Source: SCN-69-37 sp044507065 | GTDB taxonomy: Bacteria; Acidobacteriota; Vicinamibacteria; Vicinamibacterales; SCN-69-37 | DNA: 22,476 bases | Direction of reading: 5' to 3' | NCBI GenBank assembly: GCA_044507065.1 | Contig: JBIQJY010000055.1 | Span: forward strand, 1-22,476 | In this document: piece after piece, positions 1 through 6,751 of the stretch | How the letters are laid out: the number at the start of each line of letters is the position of its first letter | Position numbering within the stretch: the first letter of the stretch is position 1 | The notes under the pieces: model-generated | What the model was told of the DNA's origin: nothing | The model's input: only the letters and a program-made list of their open reading frames with translations | The model's database searches: none | Made by a program: the position numbers and the translations under genes

Positions 1-24
1 GGCCACGAGGCCGCAAGGCGACCT

Positions 25-1182
25 TCAGCGCCCGGCGGCGCGCAGGCCGGCCGGCGCGCCGGTCACCGGTACTGCCCCGGCGGGTGCCAGCGCCTGGCCG
101 TCGAACCGGAACAGCTGCAGTTGACGTTCGCTCATGCACTGGGCAATGACGGTGCGGCTGTCGGTCGTCCACGCCACGCCCTGGCACCAGTGGCCGATTC
201 GCGCCTCGGTGACGGGCCGCATCGTGTGCCCGTCGAGCGAGTAGACGCGCAGCCGCCCGAAGTCGCGATAGATGGGGGATGACGGCACGGCGTTCGTGCC
301 GTTCATCACCGTGATGGCCACGAATCGCCCATCGGGCGAGATTGCGAGCGCCTCGGGCACCACGCCAACCGTGACGTGATCGACGGCCCGCGGCACATCC
401 AGCGTCATGTCGATCACGCTCACCGTGTCCACACCGCCCGTCGTCCCGCTGCCCGTGTTCGCCACCAGCGCCACATCGCCCTTCGGCGAGATCTCCATGC
501 CGTAGGGTTTGAGCCCCGCGATGATGTCGCGCTTCGTGTAGGTCACCGTTCCATTGGTGATCGAAAGCACGGACACCAGGTGATCGTTGTTCCGCGTGAC
601 GAGCGCCGTGCGTCCATCGGGGGTGATGGCCACGTGACTCGGACCCGACGCCGGTGCACCCAGGTCGATCGTCGTGGCCCGCGCGATCGTGGTGCCCGAC
701 ACGGTGAACACCGAGACGGTACCCTCGTTGCGGTTGGCCACGAGCAGCAGCCGGCCATCGGGCGTGAACGACAGCCCCGACGCCCCGGCGCCGGCCTCGA
801 GCGTGGCCAGCACCACCGGTGGGGCAGCCGCCAGGTGGATGACCGTCACGCGATTGTCCGAGACGGTCTTCGTCGCATCGGCCGGATCGACCTTCGTGGA
901 CGAGGCGACAACGGCAATCGACCCGTCGGGCGAGATGGCCACGTTCTGCGGCGGTCCGATGACCGAGTTGGGCGCCGGCAGTTCGGCAACCACGCGGGGC
1001 GGCGATACGCCTGCATCGAGAATGGTCACCGTGTCGGGCGTGGGCGGCGACGGCACCACGTTCACGCCATCGACGAGCACGGCCTTGCCGTCATTGGCTG
1101 ACACGAGAATCTGGCCGGCCGCCGGCGTCGCTCCGAGCGCCAGCAGGACAATGGAGAACCCCAGTCCGAGTGATGCGTTCAT
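25..1182 (-). CDS. Exported YVTN/lactonase-like beta-propeller protein
   Basis: The product has 385 residues. It begins with a hydrophobic export signal (about residues 1-24, ending TPAAGQ) followed by a repeat protein. Blade-like repeats each carry an [IF][ST]P[DK]G[RSD] turn: ISPDGS, FTPDGR, ITPDGR, ISPKGD, ISPDGR and a degenerate WTTDSR. This is the signature of YVTN/lactonase-type seven-bladed propellers, which are typically periplasmic or extracellular. The substrate or partner cannot be read from the sequence. The open frame extends upstream to 1380, but that part overlaps the divergent dehydrogenase gene. I chose the ATG at 1182 because it starts directly with the signal peptide and has a TAGAAT box eight bases upstream. 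An enzymatic lactonase role is possible, but no catalytic signature was recognised. Confidence 0.85.
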   Translation of the reverse strand: MNASLGLGFSIVLLALGATPAAGQILVSANDGKAVLVDGVNVVPSPPTPDTVTILDAGVSPPRVVAELPAPNSVIGPPQNVAISPDGSIAVVASSTKVDPADATKTVSDNRVTVIHLAAAPPVVLATLEAGAGASGLSFTPDGRLLLVANRNEGTVSVFTVSGTTIARATTIDLGAPASGPSHVAITPDGRTALVTRNNDHLVSVLSITNGTVTYTKRDIIAGLKPYGMEISPKGDVALVANTGSGTTGGVDTVSVIDMTLDVPRAVDHVTVGVVPEALAISPDGRFVAITVMNGTNAVPSSPIYRDFGRLRVYSLDGHTMRPVTEARIGHWCQGVAWTTDSRTVIAQCMSERQLQLFRFDGQALAPAGAVPVTGAPAGLRAAGR

Positions 1183-1190
1183 GGTGACGG

Positions 1191-1196
1191 ATTCTA
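1191..1196 (-). promoter_or_regulatory. Putative -10 box (TAGAAT) for the propeller gene
   Basis: TAGAAT on the minus strand ends eight bases before the ATG at 1182. No Shine-Dalgarno sequence lies between them. A transcript from this box would start at or next to the ATG, so the mRNA is probably leaderless. No good -35 hexamer was seen. Confidence 0.5.
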
Positions 1197-1219
1197 CGCC
1201 AGCGGCACCATCACCGCGG

Positions 1220-1225
1220 TATTCT
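1220..1225 (+). promoter_or_regulatory. Putative -10 box (TATTCT) for the dehydrogenase operon
   Basis: TATTCT ends six bases before the ATG at 1232, with no ribosome binding site between. It suggests a leaderless transcript for the operon 1232-5292. It lies in a 49-bp spacer shared with the divergent propeller gene. Confidence 0.5.
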
Positions 1226-1231
1226 TCCCCG

Positions 1232-2221
1232 ATGTCCATTCCAGTCCTCGTCACCGATGCCGAGTACAAACGCGCCGAGGAGACCTTCCGGACGGCGCGC
1301 GGCATTTCCTGCACCGTGGCTTCCTCGGATGAGAACGCGCTGGCCGCGGCCATCCGCGCCTCGGGCGTCCGGCACGTCATCGTCGGGCACCAGGCCTATG
1401 TCGGTCCGCTCTACGACGCGCTGCCGCGCGGCGGGCTCATCGCTCGATTTGGTGTGGGGCACGACGGCGTCGACAAGCCGAAGGCCACCGCCGCCGGTCT
1501 GCTGTGCACCAACGCGCCCGGCGTGCTCGACCAGTCGGTGGCCGAGTTCACGATGCTGATGCTCGGCGCCGCTTCGCGGCACCTGCACACGATGGCCGCC
1601 TCGATGCACGCGGGGCAGTGGCAGCCGATGACCGGCGTGGAGCTGGCCGGCAAGACGCTGGCCATCATCGGCATCGGCCGCATCGGCCAGAGGCTGGCCC
1701 GCATTGCCGCGCTGGGATTCGATATGCGCGTCATCGGGTGCGGCCGGCCGGGCAAGCCGCTCGAGCCGATCCCCCACGTCGAGCGCGTCACCGATGACTT
1801 CGGGACGGCGGTGCGGGAGGCGGATTTCGTCTGCGTGCTCGTGCCGAGCACGCCCGAGACGCGCCACTACGTGTCGGCCGAACGTCTGGCGATGATTCCG
1901 CCACGCGCCTGGTTCATCAATACGGCGCGCGGTGCCGTCGTCGACGAGCGCGCGCTCTACGAGGCGCTCGCCTCGGGACGGCTCGCCGGTGCGGCGCTCG
2001 ACGTGTTCGATCGCGAGCCCTACGTCCCGGTCGACGACGCGCACGATCTGCGGGGGCTGTCGAACGTACTGCTGACGCCGCACGTGGGCAGCGCCACGCC
2101 CGAGGCCAATCGGGCCATGGCCCTGCGGGCGCTCCAGAACGTGCGCCTGGCCGCCGAGGGTCGGTTCGACGAGATGGATGTGCTCAACCCGGACGTGCTC
2201 GCGGAAATGCAGGGGAGGTGA
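1232..2221 (+). CDS. D-isomer-specific 2-hydroxyacid dehydrogenase (NAD-binding)
   Basis: The 329-residue product is the usual length for D-2-hydroxyacid dehydrogenases (phosphoglycerate/glyoxylate/hydroxypyruvate reductase family), which interconvert 2-keto acids and D-2-hydroxy acids with NAD(P). The Rossmann motif GIGRIG is at 147-152. The catalytic triad is present: Arg233 in TARGAVVDE, Glu262 in DREP and His284 in LLTPHVGS. No C-terminal ACT domain is present, so this is not a regulated SerA of the long type. Substrate is not predictable. The frame is open upstream to 674, but that part is antisense to the propeller gene. The ATG at 1232 gives a proper N-terminal beta strand and sits six bases after a -10 box. 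It is the first gene of an operon; the kinase gene begins four bases after its stop. Confidence 0.92.
   Translation: MSIPVLVTDAEYKRAEETFRTARGISCTVASSDENALAAAIRASGVRHVIVGHQAYVGPLYDALPRGGLIARFGVGHDGVDKPKATAAGLLCTNAPGVLDQSVAEFTMLMLGAASRHLHTMAASMHAGQWQPMTGVELAGKTLAIIGIGRIGQRLARIAALGFDMRVIGCGRPGKPLEPIPHVERVTDDFGTAVREADFVCVLVPSTPETRHYVSAERLAMIPPRAWFINTARGAVVDERALYEALASGRLAGAALDVFDREPYVPVDDAHDLRGLSNVLLTPHVGSATPEANRAMALRALQNVRLAAEGRFDEMDVLNPDVLAEMQGR
2212..2218 (+). promoter_or_regulatory. Ribosome binding site of the cNMP-type histidine kinase
   Basis: GGGGAGG lies seven bases before the ATG at 2226 and overlaps the end of the dehydrogenase gene. It fixes the kinase start at 2226 rather than the upstream ATG at 2178. 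Confidence 0.75.
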
Positions 2222-2225
2222 CGGG

Positions 2226-3614
2226 ATGAGTGACGAGGGAGTCGTCGATCGGCTGGTGTCGCACCGGACGCTTGGTGCGGCGCCGCGGGAAGAGCTCGAG
2301 TGGCTGGCGGCCCACGGTGATCTTCGCCGCCTGGCCGTCGGCGACAGCACGGCGACCGAAGGCGCGCCCATCACGGGCATGTGGATCCTCCTGTCGGGGC
2401 ATATCTCGATTCGCATCCACCGCGACGGCGGCTTCCGCAAGGTGATGGAGTGGCGTGGCGGTGACGTGACCGGCCTGCTGCCGTACTCGCGCCTGACCAA
2501 GCCGCCCGGCACGGTCCGTGCCGACGAAGAGACCGAGGTGCTCTACGTCGACCGGTCGCACTTCCGCGAGCTGATCGAGCGGTGCCACGAGGTCACGGCC
2601 ATCCTCGTGCACGTGATGCTCGATCGCGCGCGCGCCTTCACGTCGAGCGATCTCCAGGTCGAGAAAGTCCTGTCACTCGGGCGGCTGGCTGCCGGCCTCG
2701 CGCACGAGCTGAACAACCCGGCCTCGGCCGTGGCACGCAGCGCCGCCACCCTCGGCCAGGATCTGGCCGACGTCGAGGCCGCCTCGCGGGCGCTCGCGGC
2801 CGCCGGACTGTCACAGGAGGAAGTGTCGGCGCTCGAGCGCGTTCGCGTATCGTGCGCCACCGAGGACGACAGCATCGGCCGATCGCCGATCGAACGGGCG
2901 GACCGCGAGGACGCGCTTGCCGGCTGGCTCGAGGCCCACGATGTGGACGTGCGGCTGGCCGAATCGCTCGCCGATTCGGTTGTCACCGTGGACGCCTTCG
3001 ACGAACTGGCTGCGACGCTCGACGGCGCGCGGCTCGATGCGGCCGTCCGGTGGGTGGCCTCGATCTGCGGTGCGCGGCGCCTCGCCGGGGAGATCGAGAC
3101 AGCGGCCTCGCGCATCCACCACCTGGTAGCGGCCGTCCGGGGCTTCACCTATCTCGACCAGGCCACGGCGCCCAAGTCCGTCGACATTGCGAAGGGACTG
3201 AGCGACACGCTCGTCGTGCTGCGCTCGAAAGCCCGTGCCCGCTCCGTCACGACCAACCTCACCGTTGCGCCCGGTCTGCCGTGTGTCGACGGCTACGGCG
3301 GCGAACTGAACCAGGTGTGGGCCAACCTGATTGACAACGCGCTCGATGCCGAACCCTCTGGCGGACACATCGACGTGTCGGCCGGTGTCGAGGGGCGCTT
3401 TCTCGTCGTGCGCGTCTCGGACAACGGACCAGGGATTCCCGCTGAAGTTCAGGCCCGGGTCTTCGAGCCGTTCTTCACGACCAAGCCGGTTGGCATCGGG
3501 ACGGGGCTCGGCCTCGACATCGCCCGTCGTATCATCGCGCGGCACGAGGGCAGCCTCGAGTTCACCACCGCGCCCGGTCACACGGAGTTCCGGGCGCTGC
3601 TGCCGCTGACCTGA
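2226..3614 (+). CDS. Soluble sensor histidine kinase with N-terminal cNMP-binding-like domain
   Basis: The product has 462 residues and no membrane segment, so it is probably cytosolic. Residues about 15-135 form a cyclic-nucleotide-binding-like beta barrel (GxxxILLSGHISI, then GGDVTGLLPYSRL, then EVLYVDRSHF), but the phosphate-binding cassette is not canonical (no GE..L....R[ST]A), so the ligand may not be cAMP. The H-box AHELNNP carries His160. The second DHp-type helix (about 283-312) comes only after an insert of roughly 90 residues. The ATPase domain has the N-box LNQVWANLIDNALDA (361-375), G1 DNGPGIP (399-405), F-box VFEPFFTT and G2 GTGLGL (425-430). It should phosphorylate the receiver domain encoded ten bases downstream. 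The split DHp arrangement seems typical of this kinase class, from memory only. Confidence 0.9.
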   Translation: MSDEGVVDRLVSHRTLGAAPREELEWLAAHGDLRRLAVGDSTATEGAPITGMWILLSGHISIRIHRDGGFRKVMEWRGGDVTGLLPYSRLTKPPGTVRADEETEVLYVDRSHFRELIERCHEVTAILVHVMLDRARAFTSSDLQVEKVLSLGRLAAGLAHELNNPASAVARSAATLGQDLADVEAASRALAAAGLSQEEVSALERVRVSCATEDDSIGRSPIERADREDALAGWLEAHDVDVRLAESLADSVVTVDAFDELAATLDGARLDAAVRWVASICGARRLAGEIETAASRIHHLVAAVRGFTYLDQATAPKSVDIAKGLSDTLVVLRSKARARSVTTNLTVAPGLPCVDGYGGELNQVWANLIDNALDAEPSGGHIDVSAGVEGRFLVVRVSDNGPGIPAEVQARVFEPFFTTKPVGIGTGLGLDIARRIIARHEGSLEFTTAPGHTEFRALLPLT

Positions 3615-3624
3615 GCCGACACCG

Positions 3625-5292
3625 ATGAGTCCTGTTCGCCCTGTCATCCTTGCCGTTGACGACGATGCCGAAGTGCTGGCCGCGATTGAACGCGACCTCC
3701 GGCAGCGCTATCGCGCCGACTACCGCGTGCTCGGCGCTTCGTCGGGTGAAGACGGCCTGTCGGCCATCCGCGAGTTGAAGGAACGCGGCGTGCCGGTGGC
3801 CCTGTTCCTCGTCGACCAGCGGATGCCCGGCATGAACGGCACCGACCTGCTCGTCGAGGCCCGCAAGTTCTATCCCGACGCGCGCAAGGTGCTGTTGACG
3901 GCGTACGCCGACACCGAGGCGGCCATTGCCAGCATCAACGCTGTCGGGCTCGACCACTACCTGATGAAGCCGTGGACGCCCCCCGAGGAGCGGCTCTATC
4001 CGGTGCTCGACGACCTGTTGTCCACATGGACGTCGACGACGCGCCCCGCCTACGACGGTATCCGGGTCGCCGGGTCGCGCTGGTCGCGACAGTGCTACCA
4101 GGTGAAGGAGTTCCTCTCGCGCAACAACGTGCCCTACCAGTGGATCGACATCGACCAGGACGCGCCGACGCGCGAGCTGGTGCAGTCGATCTCGCCGGAT
4201 CTGTCGGCACTGCCGGTCGTCCTGTTTCCCGATGGTGGACACCTGACGTGTCCCAATCCCACAGAGCTCGCCGACCGCGTGGGGCTGCGAACGCGGGCGA
4301 CGATGCCGTTCTACGACCTGGTCGTGATCGGCGGCGGCCCGGCCGGACTGGCCAATGCCGTCTACGGCGCATCGGAAGGCCTGCGCACGCTGATGGTGGA
4401 GCAGAGCGCCCCCGGCGGGCAGGCGGGCACCAGTTCGCGCATCGAGAACTACCTGGGGTTTCCGGCAGGCATCACGGGTGCCGACCTCGCGCAGCGGGCC
4501 ACGGCGCAGGCGCGGCGATTCGGCGCCGAGATCCTCACCGCGCAGCAGGCCGTGGGCCTGCGCCGCGAAGACCCGTACCGCATCGTGACGCTCGCCGATG
4601 GCAGCGAGGTCTCGGCCTACGCCGTACTCATCGCGACGGGGATGAGCGTGCGCATGCTGGAAGTGCCGGGCATCGAGCCGCTGCTCGGGGCGGGCGTCTA
4701 CTACGGCGCAGCCCTCAGCGAGGCGGCGGCCTGCCGCGGCGCGGATGTGTGCGTCGTGGGCGGGGCGAATTCGGCGGGGCAGGGCGCGCTGTTCTTTGCG
4801 CGGTACGCGCGCAAGGTCACGATGCTGGTGCGCGCGAGCGGCCTGCGGCCGTCGATGTCGCACTATCTGGCCGCGCGGATCGAGACGACGCCCAACATCG
4901 AGGTGCTGCCCGGCATGCAGGTGGCCTCGGTGGAGGGCAACGGGCACCTGGAGCGGACCATCATCCGTGACGTGCGTTCCGGGCGCGAGTCGTCGCTCGA
5001 TATTTCGGCAATGTTCATCTTCATTGGCGCCGCGCCCCGCTCGGACCTCGCCGCCGGCGTCGTCGCGCGCGACGAGAAGGGGTTCATCCTGACCGGGCCC
5101 GATCCGTCGCGTCGCGGTGGCAAGCCGGTGGGGTGGCCGCTCGAGCGCGACCCGTTCCTGTTCGAGACGAACGTGCCGGGCGTCTTCGCGGCCGGCGACG
5201 TCCGGTCCGGCGCCAACCGACGCGTGGCCGCAGCCGTCGGCGAGGGCTCAGCGGCGATCTACACGATTCACAAGTATCTCGAGGCGGTCTGA
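3625..5292 (+). CDS. Fused response regulator / glutaredoxin-like / thioredoxin-reductase-like flavoprotein
   Basis: The 555-residue product has three parts. A receiver domain (about 6-130) has acidic residues Asp12-Asp14, phosphoacceptor Asp64 in FLVDQRMPG, and Lys115. A glutaredoxin/GST-N-like domain (about 145-222) contains SRWSRQC in place of a CxxC. The rest (228-555) is a class II flavoprotein reductase with FAD motif GGGPAG (236-241), PGGQAGTSSRIENYLGFP (263-280), NAD(P)H motif GGANSAGQ (379-386) and the C-terminal FAD contact GVFAAGDVR (519-527). The redox-active CxxC of true thioredoxin reductases is absent: the matching stretch reads GVYYGAALSEAAAC (357-370). Automated annotation would call it a fused response regulator/thioredoxin-disulfide reductase, but disulfide reduction by the classic mechanism is unlikely. 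It is probably the target of the upstream kinase. Confidence 0.9.
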   Translation: MSPVRPVILAVDDDAEVLAAIERDLRQRYRADYRVLGASSGEDGLSAIRELKERGVPVALFLVDQRMPGMNGTDLLVEARKFYPDARKVLLTAYADTEAAIASINAVGLDHYLMKPWTPPEERLYPVLDDLLSTWTSTTRPAYDGIRVAGSRWSRQCYQVKEFLSRNNVPYQWIDIDQDAPTRELVQSISPDLSALPVVLFPDGGHLTCPNPTELADRVGLRTRATMPFYDLVVIGGGPAGLANAVYGASEGLRTLMVEQSAPGGQAGTSSRIENYLGFPAGITGADLAQRATAQARRFGAEILTAQQAVGLRREDPYRIVTLADGSEVSAYAVLIATGMSVRMLEVPGIEPLLGAGVYYGAALSEAAACRGADVCVVGGANSAGQGALFFARYARKVTMLVRASGLRPSMSHYLAARIETTPNIEVLPGMQVASVEGNGHLERTIIRDVRSGRESSLDISAMFIFIGAAPRSDLAAGVVARDEKGFILTGPDPSRRGGKPVGWPLERDPFLFETNVPGVFAAGDVRSGANRRVAAAVGEGSAAIYTIHKYLEAV

Positions 5293-5313
5293 GCCGGCGA
5301 AGGTCGAGGCGTG

Positions 5314-5346
5314 AGCCCCGGCGTGTGCGTCCGCGCCGGTTCGGCT
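5314..5346. terminator. Possible bidirectional terminator hairpin between convergent genes
   Basis: Stem CCGGCG (5318-5323) pairs with CGCCGG (5334-5339). An outer AGCC/GGCT pairing (5314-5317 with 5343-5346) is separated by a three-base bulge. It lies in the 57-bp gap between the convergent stops at 5292 and 5350. There is no T tract, so function is uncertain. Confidence 0.4.
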
Positions 5347-5349
5347 CCG

Positions 5350-6426
5350 TCAGGGAAATGCGGTCGCGGCGACGGGAATGATGTGACGCTCGACCAGGTC
5401 GTAGACGCCGCGGAGCTGATCGCGTCGCTCGCTGCCCGGTTCCGAGACCGACGTGGCCACGATGACCGTGCGGGTCGACGGCACGATGAAGATGAACTGG
5501 CCGCCGTAGCCCCACGCATAGAACACCGGCCGATCGGCCAGCGTGCGGATCCACCAGCCGTAGCCGTACTCGCGTTCACTCCAGCGCGAAACCGTCCGCG
5601 GTTCAATCGCCGTGCGGACCCACTCCTCCGACACCACCTGCCGTCCGTTGTACCGACCGTCGTCGAGGAAGAGTTCGCCCACCCGCAACATGTCGCGCGG
5701 ACGCATGGCCATCTCATTGCCACCCAGATAGATCCCCTGCGGGTCGCGCGTCCAAGCATCGAAGCTGATGCCGAGCGGTCGGCCGAGCGCCTCCCGCGCG
5801 AAGGCGAGCGTGCTCATCCCCGTGGCCTTCGTGAGAATGGCCGAGAGCAGGTGCGTGGATCCGGTGCTGTAGACCATGCGGCCGCCCGGCTGGTCGACGA
5901 GCGGGCGCTCGAGGACGTGGCGCACCCAGTGGCCGCTCTGCACCCAGCGTCCGTAGTTGCGATTGCTCGTGGTCTCGAGGCCCGACCGCATGGTCACCAG
6001 GTCCTCGATGGTGATGGCGGCCTTCGCGGCGTCGCCGCGGAGGTACTCGCGAAAGTACGGCCCGATGGGCTCGTGCACGTTCGCGATGTGACCGCGATCG
6101 ATCGCGATACCGACAAGCGTCGACACGATGCTCTTCGAGGCCGACTTGATGTTGGTGGCCCGCGCGGCCGTTGCGCCGTTGAAATACCGTTCCACGCGCA
6201 GGTCGCCGTCGACCGAGACGAGCAGGCTGTAGAGCCGCGGCAGGTCGCCCGCCGCGGCGATTGCCTCGTCGAAGCTCAACGCGGAAACCGGCACCGGCGG
6301 CTCGGGAGCGGCCGGCACGTCGACCGCCGGCAAGGGCCACTGGTCCGGCGCCCGCCCCATCACGACCGCCGCCATCAGGCCGCCGGCAACCACGCCCGCT
6401 GCCAGCACGCGTCCCTTCAGGGCCAT
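5350..6426 (-). CDS. Serine hydrolase, class C beta-lactamase/penicillin-binding-protein fold
   Basis: The product has 358 residues with an N-terminal hydrophobic segment (about 7-24), so it is exported or membrane-anchored. Catalytic motifs are S95-A-S-K98 (SxxK, in NIKSASKS), Tyr186 in VYSTGS (the YxN-equivalent position) and WGYGGQF (305-311), which replaces the KTG box. This pattern fits the broad beta-lactamase-like serine hydrolase family (esterases, D-aminopeptidases, amidases), not a resistance beta-lactamase, so antibiotic hydrolysis should not be assumed. It is convergent with the redox operon. Upstream on the same strand, after a repeat tract, lies the M23 peptidase gene. Both could act in the envelope, but they are over 300 bp apart and need not be co-transcribed. 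Confidence 0.88.
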   Translation of the reverse strand: MALKGRVLAAGVVAGGLMAAVVMGRAPDQWPLPAVDVPAAPEPPVPVSALSFDEAIAAAGDLPRLYSLLVSVDGDLRVERYFNGATAARATNIKSASKSIVSTLVGIAIDRGHIANVHEPIGPYFREYLRGDAAKAAITIEDLVTMRSGLETTSNRNYGRWVQSGHWVRHVLERPLVDQPGGRMVYSTGSTHLLSAILTKATGMSTLAFAREALGRPLGISFDAWTRDPQGIYLGGNEMAMRPRDMLRVGELFLDDGRYNGRQVVSEEWVRTAIEPRTVSRWSEREYGYGWWIRTLADRPVFYAWGYGGQFIFIVPSTRTVIVATSVSEPGSERRDQLRGVYDLVERHIIPVAATAFP

Positions 6427-6432
6427 GCCGCC

Positions 6433-6438
6433 ATGACA
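6433..6438 (-). promoter_or_regulatory. Weak putative -10 box (TGTCAT) for the serine hydrolase
   Basis: TGTCAT, preceded by TGA (an extended -10 pattern), ends exactly six bases before the ATG at 6426. The spacing matches other start-proximal boxes in this window. It has one mismatch to the TAnnnT pattern. Confidence 0.3.
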
Positions 6439-6474
6439 TCAGAGTCGGGAGGAGGGGGCAAGGGGAGAGAGCCG

Positions 6475-6737
6475 GGTGCGGTAGGTGCGTTGGGTGCGGT
6501 AGGTGCGGTGGGTAGGTGCACCGGGTGCGACAGGTGCGGTGGGTGCGATGGGTAGGTGCACCGGGTGCGACAGGTGCGNNNNNNNNNNNNNNNNNNNNNN
6601 NNNNNNNNNNNNNNNNNNNNNNNNNNNNNNNNNNNNNNNNNNNNNNNNNNNNNNNNNNNNNNNNNNNNNNNNNNNNNNAGGTGCGGTGGGTGCGACAGGT
6701 GCGATGGGCGGGTGCACGGGGTGCGGCAGGTGCGGGC
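6475..6737. repeat. Imperfect tandem repeat tract built on 9-bp GGTGCGNNN units
   Basis: GGTGCG (or GGTGCA) recurs mostly every nine bases from 6475 to about 6737, with a scaffold gap inside. A higher-order unit of 40 bp (three 9-mers plus one 13-mer) is seen twice, starting at 6515 and 6555. The tract fills most of the 325-bp space between the M23 gene (stop at 6752) and the serine hydrolase start (6426). I see no credible gene in it; the reading frames through it are low-complexity. The copy number is unknown because of the gap. Confidence 0.85.
6579..6678. other. Assembly gap (100 N) inside the tandem repeat
   Basis: Exactly 100 N are present, the conventional placeholder for an unknown length. 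The repeat continues on both sides, so the assembler probably failed on it and the real tract may be longer or shorter. Confidence 0.95.
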
Positions 6738-6751
6738 GAAGAAGGCGGGCG

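Noticed and set aside
674..1231. N-terminal extension of the dehydrogenase back to 674
   Set aside because: The added 186 codons are antisense to the propeller gene and have no match to the dehydrogenase fold.
3562..4947. A 461-codon open frame on the minus strand
   Set aside because: It is antisense to the receiver-flavoprotein fusion, which has clear FAD and receiver motifs.
5350..6426. An antibiotic-resistance class C beta-lactamase
   Set aside because: The SxxK and Tyr motifs are present, but the KTG box is replaced by WGYGG and the family is mostly esterases and peptidases.
6475..6737. A CRISPR array
   Set aside because: The units are 9 bp with triplet variation, not 25-40 bp repeats with unique spacers, and there are no cas genes.
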